From contig OU452198.1 of NCBI GenBank assembly GCA_911728435.2, positions 6,544,001 through 6,608,000 of the forward strand: DNA of 64,000 nucleotides, read 5' to 3'. Positions 10,255-20,039 of the stretch are shown piece after piece. This DNA is from Apoderus coryli. Taxonomy: Eukaryota > Arthropoda > Insecta > Coleoptera > Attelabidae. Within the stretch, counting starts at the first letter, position 1. Every line of letters begins with the position of its first letter. The position numbers were made by a program, and so were the translations under genes. The notes beneath the pieces were generated by a model. It made no database searches and was not told where the DNA came from. It worked only from the letters and a program-made list of their open reading frames with translations.

Positions 10255-10682
10255 AGGCATCCATACTTGGAGCTCCTTCAAAATGAAATATAAGAAGAAA
10301 TTAATATACTCTCTTGAAGTAAGTATATCTAGAAACTTAATCTGGCAACAAGACGGATCACGACCTCATAGTGTTTTGGCAATTCGAGAATACCTGAATT
10401 CCAATTACAACACATGGATTGGCAGAAACGGGATCATTATTTCGCCTACAAACTGTCCTGATTTAACCCCAATGGAGACTTTTTTATGGGGATATTTAAA
10501 ATCTAAAGTTTATAAGATATGGACAGCCCTCAAAATATGCAACAAATTCAAATAAAAATAGAGCAAGAAATTAATATCCTTAATACCCAACCCGAATTAT
10601 TTAAGAAGAACCCTGGATAATCGTAAAAAGATATAAATTATGTGTAAATGTAAATGAGAACCATTTTGAGGAGTTTCTTTAG
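10255..10682 (+). pseudogene. Mariner-like transposase, C-terminal fragment
   Basis: Pieces of a transposase C-terminus appear in order: YLELLQNEI, then IWQQDGSRPHS (second catalytic Asp), a WIGRNG block and CPDLTPMETFLWGYLKSK. After a frameshift comes a Q-rich helix, and after another RYKLCVNVN and NHFEEFL just before the stop at 10680-10682. The third catalytic position reads Glu (PMET), 40 residues after the second Asp. The DD41D copy at 3637 has Asp at 41 residues, so this is a different or decayed lineage. The N-terminal two thirds are missing. Confidence 0.75.
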
Positions 10683-10942
10683 TTGCTATTTATTTTAGTT
10701 TAGTTCAGTTTTATTTTTGTTAGTTATTTAGTTGTTTTCCTATCTTTGATAAAAACAAATCAGTATTTCATAAACTGCCTGCCAGAGCTGTGAAAAATTC
10801 ATATTTTTCAAAAACTACTAAATATAACCTCAATCTGACAGGTGTTTGCGGATTAAGACCGATTCCAATATGAATAAGGAAGGTAGTGTTAGTATTTTAA
10901 ATTTTCTGAAGAAGTCCTGGCAATGGGCTCTATAGTGCAATC

Positions 10943-11443
10943 TCAGAGAGTATCGAATAGCTCTTTTTGGTAATCTAAAAATACGCCCAAGCAGCATGTA
11001 CCCCAGAATGGGAGGGCGTATCGAAGATGGGATTCGAAGAGTGAAAAGTAGACTGTTATGGAAGTTGACAAGTTAAGTTCTTTGGAAACTGATCTTAACG
11101 CAAAACAGGCAGAGCTTAATTTTTTTGATAACGCATCAATGTGCAACTTCCACTTCAGGGAGCTGTCAACAACAAGGCCCACAAACTTCACAGAAGAAAC
11201 GACGTCAATAGTGGAATTATTAAGTTCAAAAGACTGCAGCGCACCTTTATATGACACAGATTTAGTTTTCGCAGTGTTCAAGCACAACAGGTTAGAGTCA
11301 CACCATGATTTGATGGTGATCAAGTCTTTGGATATGGTAGTATGAAGAGCCACACTATCCGGGCCGCACCAAGTGAAACTAGTATCATCAGCAAAGAGAC
11401 ATACTTTACCGCTGATGTCTAGGCAACTATCCTGTGTGATCAA
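10943..11443 (-). pseudogene. LINE reverse transcriptase fragment (motif C to thumb)
   Basis: The 166-residue frame begins near motif C, KVCLFADDTSF (residues about 13-23), and continues into a typical LINE thumb: LNTAKTKSVSY, VKFVGLVVDSSLKW and HIDALSKKLSSACFALR. The family resembles Jockey/CR1-type LINEs but differs clearly from the copy at 319-1638. Both ends are missing: no motif A or B upstream, and the frame stops shortly after the connection region. It is an isolated fragment. Confidence 0.75.
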
Positions 11444-11925
11444 AATTAACGGAGAGAGCTATGGAGTAAAATACACGTGATCTGACTGTATGTGCAATAT
11501 TGTACAAATAAATTTCTTATTATTATTAAGAAGTACGTAACCATATTCAAGAATTAAACATTTATATAAATGTAAAAAAAAAATTGATAATTCGCCATTG
11601 ATGTCATGAGAACAATATTCTTACTGTGAAACCAAAATTATCTCGAGATTAATGTCGGTAAGTTAAAATATCTCTATATCATGATACGCCACTGGCATCA
11701 ACATTCAAAAGCGGCACGTCAGTCAAGTTTCGTAGCCCGACCATACATCGTTTATATTACATACACCCGTTTTGTTATGGCTGTAACCTATCACAAGTGA
11801 ATCAAGCAGGCTGCTATATGACATGCCATCGCCGAAAAAGACAACAGGAAACAAGTGAACGTCGACGCTATATAATATGACACATAAAAGTAATAATACC
11901 TAACCCAAAAAAAAAAGAAAAAATA

Positions 11926-12030
11926 TATGGGTGTTCCGCAAGGTGAGCATCTGGGACCATTTATAACTCTTACACATCATTAATGACATTTTACGTTATC
12001 TTTTCACCATCGGTTTATGTTTTATGTGAG
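11926..12030 (+). pseudogene. Short LINE reverse transcriptase remnant (motif B)
   Basis: The plus strand reads MGVPQGEHLGPF and, after a frameshift, LHIINDIL, corresponding to motif B and the following helix (GVPQGSHLGPLLF, LFINDI) of LINE polymerases. It covers about 35 residues and has stops on both sides. Confidence 0.55.
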
Positions 12031-12215
12031 AGAAACGGGAAAATGAGGGATTTGACAAAGGACTAAAAAAGGACTATTTGGGTGACCTGAAAATAATAAA
12101 AGACCTCTTGAGGTAATTTAATAATGAAAATAATAAAATGAAGGTATTGTTTCAAATTTAGCAACCAATGATTTATAGGGTCTACCATTTACCAAAATTA
12201 AATATTAAGATTTGT
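12031..12215. other. No gene recognised
   Basis: Short AT-rich spacer without a recognisable feature. Confidence 0.4.
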
Positions 12216-12320
12216 TGGAAAAATTTCGCAGGATAGAGGACTTCACAAACAGAAACTTCATCTATTACTCTATACGCGACGTTTCGCAGCCTTTATTGCC
12301 GCTTCTTCAGGCACTTAAAG
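12216..12320 (-). repeat. Single end of ribozyme-bearing element, family B
   Basis: The stretch from GGAAAAATTTCGCAGGATAG through ACAGAAACTTCA matches the arms of the palindromic element at about 59403-59585. It ends in a hammerhead-like motif on the minus strand. No opposite arm is present here. Confidence 0.55.
12273..12314 (-). ncRNA. Hammerhead-ribozyme-like motif, family B
   Basis: Minus strand: stem I GUGC/GCGU, core CUGAAGA, one extra A, stem II GCGGC/GCUGC, GAAAC and triplet GUC. Stem III would be a single C-G step without a loop, so a monomer could hardly fold it. Dimers or decay are possible. Confidence 0.45.
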
Positions 12321-12705
12321 TTAGTTAACACGTTGGATGCCCACACCATGTTCATCCCCAGTTCGAACACAACAAATCAATTTCATTCATTTCGATTTTT
12401 ATAACACTTGTTCTTGAATGCGACGCCATATGTCAAAACACAAGACCAAGCAGAGAAACAATAATTTAACCTTTTTACTAACGTACCTCTACGATATACA
12501 AACCATCATTGTCGTTCCGAGTTCCGAACGTCTAATACATTCATATTATAAAGGGTGTCCCAAAATCATAGATAATGTTTTTTTTTTTTTGATTTCTTGA
12601 ACCTTCTTTTTAATTACTTGTTTGACTATTTCTTCGGAATGAGGTTCAAATATTGAAACACATACGCTTAATCGGAATTGTATAATTTCATGTCAATATT
12701 TTTTT

Positions 12706-12741
12706 GCACGTTTCGACAGCCCATGCTATCTTCTTCAGGAA
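12706..12741 (-). ncRNA. Hammerhead-like motif, family C, left arm
   Basis: Minus strand: core CUGAAGA, one extra A, stem II GAUAGC/GCUGUC with a short loop, then GAAAC. Stem I and the cleavage triplet are poor (GUG), so this copy is probably inactive. Confidence 0.4.
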
Positions 12742-12838
12742 CATCGTTGAGTTTGTAGTTTTACAACAAACTACAAACTCAACGATGTAAAATGGTACAG
12801 AAATTAGTTAAGAGGTCTTGTATTGTTTTAAACAGATG

Positions 12839-12874
12839 TTCCTGAAGAAGATAGCATGGGCTGCCGAAACGAGA
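12839..12874 (+). ncRNA. Hammerhead-like motif, family C, right arm
   Basis: Plus strand: core CUGAAGA, extra A, stem II GAUAGC/GCUGCC, then GAAAC followed by GAG. The triplet is degenerate. It is the mirror partner of 12706-12741. Confidence 0.4.
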
Positions 12875-14388
12875 AAAAAAAATATTGACATGAAATTATA
12901 CAATTTCCATTAAGCGTATGTGTTTCAAACAAGTAATAGATAATGTTGGTTTATCTATGCCAAAATTAACCCAAGATTTGAATTAAATAGAAAACGCAAG
13001 TTTTAGTCTTTTGATTGTAAGTTTTTTATTGAATCTTAAAGTACATAGGATAGAGTTATTTAAGGAAATGGTCTCCACGGTTTTGCATACAAATACGCAG
13101 TCGTTTGTCGAAATCAGCATCCGCGAAAATGAGAACCAAGGTAGGTACTCAGATTTTGAAGGTAACTTTGTAGTAGGTACCGGCTCCGAATAATGATGTA
13201 GGTATCTATTTTATGTGAAATATTAAAAATAAGAAAATGTTTTGTACTTTTATATTTGCTATTATTTTTATGTAAAAATATTTTGTGATCTTATTCAATT
13301 ACTGTAGTTTTAATTAGAAATAAAGAGGCTAATTGAAGAAAGTATGCATTTAAACTAACAAAAGTAAATTATCAAAATACGAAAATTACCTACAGGGTGT
13401 CCTATGGTGACAGCCCATTAAAATATTTCGGAGACTACTTTGAATTGAATTTGGAAAATTTTGGTATATGTATTGCCAAATAAGATCTATTTAAATATTA
13501 TAATAACAACCGCTTAGCACTTCCGGATATACCAGAAGTTGATAGTGACTTTATTATTTAAAATGGAACATCCTATATATTACGACATTTTTGGATTCCG
13601 CATAAGATTCTAGACATGTTTCATGCATTATGTCCTATACCTAAATCCAGCCGTTTTTGACATATATCAAGATTTATGTCAAAACTGACATTTTAGGGCT
13701 TAATAATAATGACATTAGTTTCTTATAAAGATGTCTTTTACAGGCGTTTTCTTATTAAATAAGGTCTCCTTTTTTCGATACGTACGACATTTTCTAATTT
13801 ATTCATACAGGGTATCCAAAAAATTATACTGAACACGATGTTATAAAAACAGTCGAAAGTCAGTTTTACGTACCATTAAAAATTAAAGAAACTTTCTAAT
13901 AGGTTACTGATTTCGAAAATGCATATTTTTCGAATTATCGGCAATGTAATATTTTTTAGCATTTTCACTATTCTCGTATATTACTTTGACTAATTAATTT
14001 AGTGTGCCATGAAAATAATAAAATTTTACTGCAGGCCCATAAACGTCTAATCAAACATCAAGATGTGGGGCATAATGAACAAATTTTTTATCAATTATTA
14101 TTTATTTTATTTTGTCGGTAATTGGTTAGTTGAAAATTTGTTATTCTTTTAGTAAGTATAATTTCTGCTATATTATCTTCATTTGTAGTTATAGGATTTT
14201 CTAATACGCGATTTGTATAGCTCCGAACTTGTTATAATTGATTTCTTAAAATTCTTCGTAGTTTTTCTGTGCTTATTGTTAACACATGTGAGTATTTCTC
14301 GTTAAACAATCTACATGTCCGAAGTAATCCATCTATCGAGGAGTGAATAGTTTAGTTTGAATAAAACGACGTCTACTCCACAAAATGA

Positions 14389-14389
<1 letters not shown>

Positions 14390-14419
<30 letters not shown>
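14390..14419. repeat. (TA)n microsatellite
   Basis: About 15 TA dinucleotides inside the left arm of the ribozyme palindrome. The right arm has only a few at about 14967-14976, so the run has expanded since duplication. Confidence 0.9.
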
Positions 14420-14424
<5 letters not shown>

Positions 14425-14436
14425 TATGTTTTATCT

Positions 14437-14475
14437 GCCAGACATGTTTCGGACTACACGTCCATCATCAGTGGC
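14437..14475 (-). ncRNA. Hammerhead-ribozyme-like motif, family A2, left arm
   Basis: Minus strand: stem I GCCA/UGGC, core CUGAUGA, one extra U, stem II GGAC/GUCC with loop GUGUA, then GAAAC, AU and cleavage triplet GUC. The motif itself is identical to the copy at 14905-14943. Stem III is a single C-G pair with a two-base loop, as minimal as in Penelope-type hammerheads. Confidence 0.65.
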
Positions 14476-14904
14476 TTAAGCAACCTTATACAGTATTGTC
14501 AGATGTGAGGGTCGTACTTCATACAAATGTTAAGAGAGAGTTTACATTAATTTAAACGTCTATACATATCTGTAAAACCAATTACTTATTTAGGATACAG
14601 TGTATTATATTATTATACGTGTAGGAATCTTACCATTTTGTTGGAATTAAATTAAGTTGGTTAAATTAATAAATTATACTTAGCTAAATAGTGGAAAATT
14701 TGTCAGTTATTTTTGATCTGTGTTTCCTTCTTTTTCTCATTTTAAATTCAAGTAATAAAAATACAACGACCTGGTAAGAGCGCATACCGTTGTTGTAGGC
14801 TCTTACTAGGTCGTGTATAGACGTTTAAATTAATGTAAACTCTCTCTTAACATTTGTATAAAGTACGACCCTCACATCTGACAATACTGTATAAGGTTCC
14901 TTAA

Positions 14905-14943
14905 GCCACTGATGATGGACGTGTAGTCCGAAACATGTCTGGC
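14905..14943 (+). ncRNA. Hammerhead-ribozyme-like motif, family A2, right arm
   Basis: Plus strand, same parts as 14437-14475: GCCA, CUGAUGA, extra U, GGAC loop GUCC, GAAAC, AU, GUC, UGGC. All invariant core bases are present. Predicted cleavage would fall after GUC at 14939. Confidence 0.65.
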
Positions 14944-15868
14944 AGATATAAAACAGATTTTAACGTATATATATAGATCATTTTGTGGAGTAGACGTCGT
15001 TTTATTCAAACTAATCTACATGTCGTATCTATTAATTTGTGACATTCTCTGTGGATAAATAATAAATTTAGCATTTGAATAAGTATTTTCCATTTTTATA
15101 ATAATTATTGTGTAATTTACCTTTTAAAATGACTGATTAATTACGACTATTTGATTAACAACAATTAACTTTTGATGTTTGATTTGACGTTTATGGACCT
15201 GCAGAAATTTTTTTATTATTTTCATGGCACACTAAATTAATTTGTCAAAGTAATATACGAGAATAGTGAAAATGCTAAAAAATGTTACATTGCCGATATT
15301 TCAAAAACTGTGCATTTTCGAAATCAGTAACCTATTAGAAAGTTTCTTTAATTTTTAATGATACGTAAGATAAAATTATAAAAATATACCTGTTCCATTT
15401 GAAAAAACTGACTTTCGACTGTTTTTATAACATCGTTTTCAGTATAATTTTTTGACCACCCTGTATGAATAAATCAGAAAATGTCATATGTATCGGAAAA
15501 AGGAGACCTTATTTAATAATAAAACGCCTGCAAAATGATTACTAAAGACTTCTCTATAAGAAAAAAATGTGATTATTTTTGAGCCCCAAAATTTCAGTTT
15601 TAACATAAATCTTGGTATACGTCAAAAACGGCTGGCTTTAGGTATAGGATATGATACATGAAACATGTCTAGAATCTTATGTGGAATATATACGGTGTTC
15701 CATTTAAAATAACAAAGTCACTATCAACTTCCGGTATAACCAGAAGTGCTAAGGGGTCGGTATTATGATGTTTGAATAAACCATATTCGTCAAAACATAT
15801 ACCAAAATTTTCCCAATTCAATACAAAGTAGTCTCCGAAATATTTTAATGGGCCGTTACCATAGGACA

Positions 15869-16095
15869 CACACACACAGACAGACAAACTTTCATCTGGA
15901 AATGGTTTTAATCGTCTCAGGGAACTTCAAAATGCTTATGACCACAATTTCTCAAATCTTTTATTGGTTTCTCACACCCTCAATTATTGTCCCTCTGCAG
16001 CTATGCTTAAAATGTTGCCCCCTTCACGACAAAACTGACTTACCCGAACACAGCTGCATTAAATTTTACGAATGGACCACCCTGTATAATCCATT
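15869..16095 (-). repeat. CA microsatellite and one end of a mariner-like element
   Basis: A short (CA)n/(CAGA)n run at about 15867-15886 replaces the end of the large inverted repeat. The following 200 bases close with GGACCACCCTGTATAA at about 16075, a mariner-type right end like that of the DD41D element. The rest of that element is missing. Confidence 0.5.
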
Positions 16096-16553
16096 TGACT
16101 TAGGTACATCAAAAACTTTATTGTTGTTAAAATAATAATAAATCCTTATCTAAACACATTATGACACAAAAAAGGTCATAAATAAAAACTAAACGAAAGG
16201 ATAAAACACCGTAAAACAAACGAATGGTGATGTGTAAGTTTTTTTATGCCGTGCAACATTCTCCGTCTGATGCCTTATTGTCTCATAATTGTTTGACAAG
16301 TACTAACATTTAAGTCTACAACTGTGTAAATATTGACAGTATAAGCGAAAAGAACAGAATAATATAAAAGAGGGCCCCGTACAAAATGTTAAACATGTAA
16401 TGATATGTACAAATACACAGGTATTAGAGGATAAACATTTAACAAATTGACAAGAAACAGTCATTCTTTCTCATTCCTTCGCATGGGTTTGATTTTATTT
16501 GGAATAACGAGTAGGCATGGCAACGATGCGATATATCGATGTTTTACATATAC
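16096..16553. other. No gene recognised
   Basis: AT-rich spacer without recognisable coding or repeat ends, up to the tip at 16555. Confidence 0.45.
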
Positions 16554-16991
16554 AGGGTTATTCACGCTATACGCCACGGAATAGTGTGGCTGAACTATTT
16601 AATTTCCTAAAAGTTTTATTCATGGGTTCGATGAAAATGATTTATGGCTACATTTTAAAAATACTGTGAACTATACAGGGTGTCCCAAATATATTAAATG
16701 AACCATAGTTCTTTTTTTTAATGGAATGCCCTGTATATAAATATATTTTTAGATTCCCCGTTCAAAATAAACCTAACTTTCATTAAAGTACATCTCATCT
16801 AAACCTGACAGTTTCTTAAATATTTTAATTTTTATAGAAATATTGAAATAGGTAATTTGAATGAAAAAATTCACACCTATTCGTTTGTTCTTTTTAAGCC
16901 AGTCTGGGCTAATAAATATACTCACTTATCACTGGTTACGCCAAATATAAGAAACCCCCAATACTAAATACAGGGTGTCCAATAATATAAG

Positions 16992-18479
16992 CATAAGTGG
17001 AATATTAAGAGATTCCGACAACGAAATAGTTATAGGAGCGGATGAGAAACTAAAGCGCTGGAACGAATACCCGAAAATCTTTTTAATGACAGACCAGACT
17101 TACCCCCAAATTAAACACGCAATTAAACTTCAAAAGAACGGAAGAGCTGTTGGTCCTGACAATTTGCACGCAGAAACCTTTAAACTCGCAGCTGCCGAGG
17201 ACTTGGTTGGTCTAAATCACATTATCACAATATTCAACCGAATGTACAGAGTCGGAAAAATACCCTCGGATTGGCTGAAATCCACTTTTGTCACTCTGCC
17301 AAAGAAGAACAATGCATCACAATGTGAATACCGCATGATTAGTTTGATGTCCCACGCCTAGAGGATATTCTTACGGATCATCCATACACGTATATACAAA
17401 AAGTGTGAGAATCTGGTTGATCGTTCGTAATTTGGCTTTAGAAACGAAATGGGAACCCGAGAAGCTCTTTTCTCTTTGAATGTACTGACTCAGAGATGTA
17501 GGGACATGAATGCCGATGTATTTGCATGCTTTATTGACTATAAAAAAGCTTTTGACTGTGTGTCACATCAAAAAATGATCAACATCCTTAAATCTATCGG
17601 GATCGACGCACAAGATCTAAAAATCATAACCGGACTTTATTGGCATCAAACAGCATCAAAATCAACGGGTCCACATCAGAGGAGATAGCAATAAGAAGAG
17701 GCGTGCGACAAGGATGTGTATTGTCTCCGTTGCTGTTTAACCTCTACTGTGAGGCGGTGTTCAACGAAGCTCTCGAAAATACAACTGCAGGCATGAAGAT
17801 CATCGGAAACATAATAAATAATCTTCGTTACGCATATGATACCGTGGTAATAGCCGGTAACCTACCAGAACTTCAATTTCTTATGGACCTTATTGTGGAA
17901 TATAGCGAGCAATTCGGCCTTTATATGAATACGTCCAAAACCAAACTATTGATATTCTCAAAAACACATAGAAGCGCCACCCTATGACTCCATGGAGAGA
18001 TTATTGAACATGTTTCATCTCTAAGATACCTGGGCACGCTCGTCAACTAGCAATGCAATCCAAAACTCGAAATCAGATCAAGAATTGAGCAAGTCGGGAA
18101 AACTCTGAACAGCATGAGGACACTTCTGGCAAACCGAAACCTCAGCCTGGAACTCCAGACATAACGACAACATAAGACAAATATAGAGGTCCTACAGCAA
18201 ATGAGTAAACATAAAGAACTCCTCACGACAAACAAGGAGAGAAAGCTCCAATACCTGGGACATATCATGAGGGGCGAGCGATATGAGATTCTCCGCCTGA
18301 TAATAGAGGGGAGATCGAAGCAAAACGGTCGGTCGGCCGTAGACAGAATTCATGGTTGAGAGACTTGCGCCTATGGCTCGGACAGACGTTTATTGAAATT
18401 TTCAGAGCTGCGGTTTCTCGTGCGACAATAGCCATTTGGATCGCCAACCTTCGTAAGGAGACGGCGTCGTAAGAAGAAG
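16992..18479 (+). mobile_element. 5'-truncated LINE with 11-bp target duplication
   Basis: AATAATATAAG at 16981-16991 is repeated at 18480-18490. The same host sequence without an insert occurs near 24163 in copy 2 of the long-TIR element (GGGTGTCCAATAATATAATT), giving an empty-site control. The body starts inside the polymerase ORF and ends GTAAGAAGAAGA, a short A-rich tail. A C-terminal region with YLGHIMRG and IWIANLR-like blocks follows the polymerase, after a small internal deletion near 18165. Confidence 0.9.
16995..18475 (+). pseudogene. Reverse transcriptase of the truncated LINE
   Basis: Three frames together show the polymerase: VGPDNLHAE and WLKSTFVTLPKK (16975-17361 frame), FGFRNEMGTREALF and FIDYKKAFDCVSHQKM (motif A, about 17440-17570), then RRGVRQGCVLSPLLFNLY (motif B, 17697-17750) and LRYAYDTVV (motif C). 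The usual YADD is YAYD, so a catalytic Asp has become Tyr. A stop near 17359 and frameshifts at about 17650 and 17985 add to the damage. The family resembles the endonuclease-reverse transcriptase LINEs abundant in insects (RTE- or R4-like). I am not sure of the clade. The endonuclease is lost by 5' truncation. Confidence 0.85.
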
Positions 18480-19084
18480 AATAATATAAGTTCTATGAAT
18501 GTAAAGTTTAATTCTAAATAACTTGTTTATTTCAAATGGAACACCCGGTATATGAGGTTTAAAATTAGGTGCACAAAGTAATTATCTGTCAAATATTATA
18601 TATTCTTCGCGATATTTTTAAACCAGTTGTCAGTTTGACGTTTAATTAATTTTTAATAAAAAAAACACCAAACTGAAAACACCACATGTAGGGTATTATC
18701 GCTGTAATCCAGAGGTGATTGGATGAAATTTGACACATGACTTAAAACTAAGTAATTTCATTGGTTACTATATTTAGTAAAAAATTATCATAACACTATT
18801 TGACAGTAAATATCAAATTGAAAAGAATGTATTCCGGCTTTTCAAATTCTCATGGCTGACTTGATAAATATTAAAATGTTGAAAATTCTTCCTGTTATTA
18901 CCAATATGTGTGCCTCTTCCATACAAAATTAAAGTTATACATATCTATAGGAAACATTTACTTTAACTTTAATTTTTGCATCATCAAATACAGGGTGGTC
19001 TACATGAAACTAAGAGACTGAATTAAAAATTCGCCTAATATTATGAAAATGTGCATTTTCCTCGAAACCGTCAAGAGTTATCCT

Positions 19085-20039
19085 CTTTCAATCTTTCATC
19101 AATCTTTCAATAAAGATTACGCGGTAAATATGAGAAAAGCTGACGGAACTGAATATAAAGAAGCAACTGTAACACCAATTTGGAATACTACGAGTAGGCT
19201 ACTCCAGGAAAAATACTTCAAAAATTGTATTCGACCCGTTTACCAGTGTGATATTCAAAAACGCGCGAGATGCAAGAAATACAAAACGTAAAAGATTACA
19301 GCAGGATCCAAACAAACGAAAATGCAGTTCATCAAATTTGAGTTCAAGTGATTTGGCTAGAATCATTGGATTATGGGATGAATGTACACCAGAAGGTTTA
19401 CAATTTTTTTTTTACCATATTGTAGCTGTTGAGTTAGCTTGGCGAGCTGGTGAACCAGCTGAGTGCCTTATAGATTATTTCACGATTGAGAAAAATAATG
19501 ATGGAACGCCAACCAACAGAATTGAATACAATCCAATATTCAGTAAAACATGCCAAGGAGAATCGAAAAGTTGTACAAATAGTAAGTGGCTTGTTCCAAA
19601 TATTGCAAACGAAAGTGCATGCCCTGTTCGGTTATTCCATAAATTATTGTCCAAAAGGGGGAAAAATATTACTTCCAGTCGCCTATTCTTGAGACCAAAT
19701 CGTATCTGGAAATCCGAAAGTGACACATGGTTTGAAAATATACCGGTAGGCAAGAACACACTTAATATGTGGACCAAATCATCATCGCAAGCTATTGGTT
19801 TGGACACTAAGTGTAAAAAGATATCCAATCATTCGAACAGATCAACTGCAGTTAGCCATTTGGCAAATAAAGGAATTCCTGAACAGCAATTAATAAAAAT
19901 AACAGGACATAGCAGCTCTAATTCAATTAAACCGTACTTGAATATTAAGAGGGGAATCCGAAATGGTTACTTACAAAAATGTCCGATGGTGGCGCTAGTG
20001 AATCTCATTGTATTCCGAATCATTCATTTCTTAACTTAG
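19085..20039 (+). pseudogene. Crypton-like tyrosine recombinase (DUF3504 type), one frameshift
   Basis: Two overlapping frames form one protein of about 310 residues. The first (to about 19240) has MRKADGTEYKEATVTPIWNT, the N-terminal core-binding-like block of this family. The second (19248-20039) holds the catalytic domain with WRAGE (Arg66), SNHSNRST (His195, Arg198), TGHSSS (His221) and KPYL (Tyr230), so R-H-x-x-R-H-Y is complete. Such recombinases move Crypton DNA transposons through a circular intermediate and leave no inverted repeats. Domesticated relatives also exist. A +1/-1 frameshift near 19225-19250 separates the parts, so the gene is probably dead. It interrupts copy 1 of the long-TIR element at about 19083. 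The other edge is not visible. Confidence 0.75.

Larger units (their letters stand above)
12568..12947. mobile_element. Palindromic ribozyme-bearing insertion with 12-bp target duplication, family C
   Basis: ATAGATAATGTT occurs at 12568-12579 and again at 12936-12947. Between the copies lies a 356-bp insert that starts with a T-run and contains two opposed arms (about 12650-12750 and 12838-12930), each with a hammerhead-like motif. A perfect small hairpin lies between them (TTGAGTTTGTAGTTT and its complement, about 12751-12785). The insert splits a mariner-tip sequence starting AGGGTGTCCCAAAATC at 12552. A duplication of this length suggests a retro-insertion. Confidence 0.65.
14320..15012. 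mobile_element. Palindromic ribozyme-bearing insertion with 12-bp target duplication, family A2
   Basis: AATCTACATGTC occurs at 14308-14319 and 15013-15024, flanking a 693-bp insert. After about 34 unpaired bases the insert is palindromic. TAGTTTGAATAAAACGAC starts the left arm and its complement ends the right arm. Each arm carries a hammerhead-like motif and then about 60 bp matching the other arm. The insert has no recognisable protein. It lies in the centre of the large inverted repeat at 13393-15868. Long direct repeats and mirrored ends recall Penelope-like insertions. Confidence 0.7.
13393..15868. mobile_element. Large inverted-repeat element (about 650-bp arms) of mariner-tip type
   Basis: The left arm starts CAGGGTGTCCTATGG after TA at 13391-13392 and runs to about 14060. 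The right arm, its reverse complement, runs from about 15190 to 15868, where the expected ACACCCTG end is replaced by a CA microsatellite. A second tip lies within each arm (CAGGGTATCCAAAAAATTATA at about 13807 and its complement at about 15460). The centre holds the 693-bp ribozyme-bearing insertion at 14320-15012. There is no transposase, so this is a non-autonomous, foldback-like element. Confidence 0.75.
16555..19083. mobile_element. Long-TIR mariner-like element, copy 1 (interrupted)
   Basis: The left arm starts ACAGGGTTATTCACGC. It carries further tip-like motifs at about 16676 (CAGGGTGTCCCAAAT), 16726 (ATGCCCTGTA), 16971 (CAGGGTGTCCAATAAT) and 18540 (ACACCCGGTATA). The same series runs in reverse in the right arm of copy 2 (25285-25936). 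A LINE splits the arm at 16991. A segment in right-arm orientation (about 18830-19083, with CAGGGTGGTCTACATGAAA at 18991) follows and stops at GAGTTATCC, where Crypton-like sequence begins. No transposase remains in this copy. Confidence 0.65.

Noticed and set aside
10046..10264. 72-codon minus-strand frame
   Set aside because: Overlaps the start of the transposase remnant on the plus strand and has no recognisable domain.
11058..11345. 95-codon plus-strand frame
   Set aside because: Antisense shadow of the LINE polymerase fragment at 10943-11443.
19475..19828. 117-codon minus-strand frame
   Set aside because: Antisense to the Crypton-like recombinase, whose motifs are clear on the plus strand.
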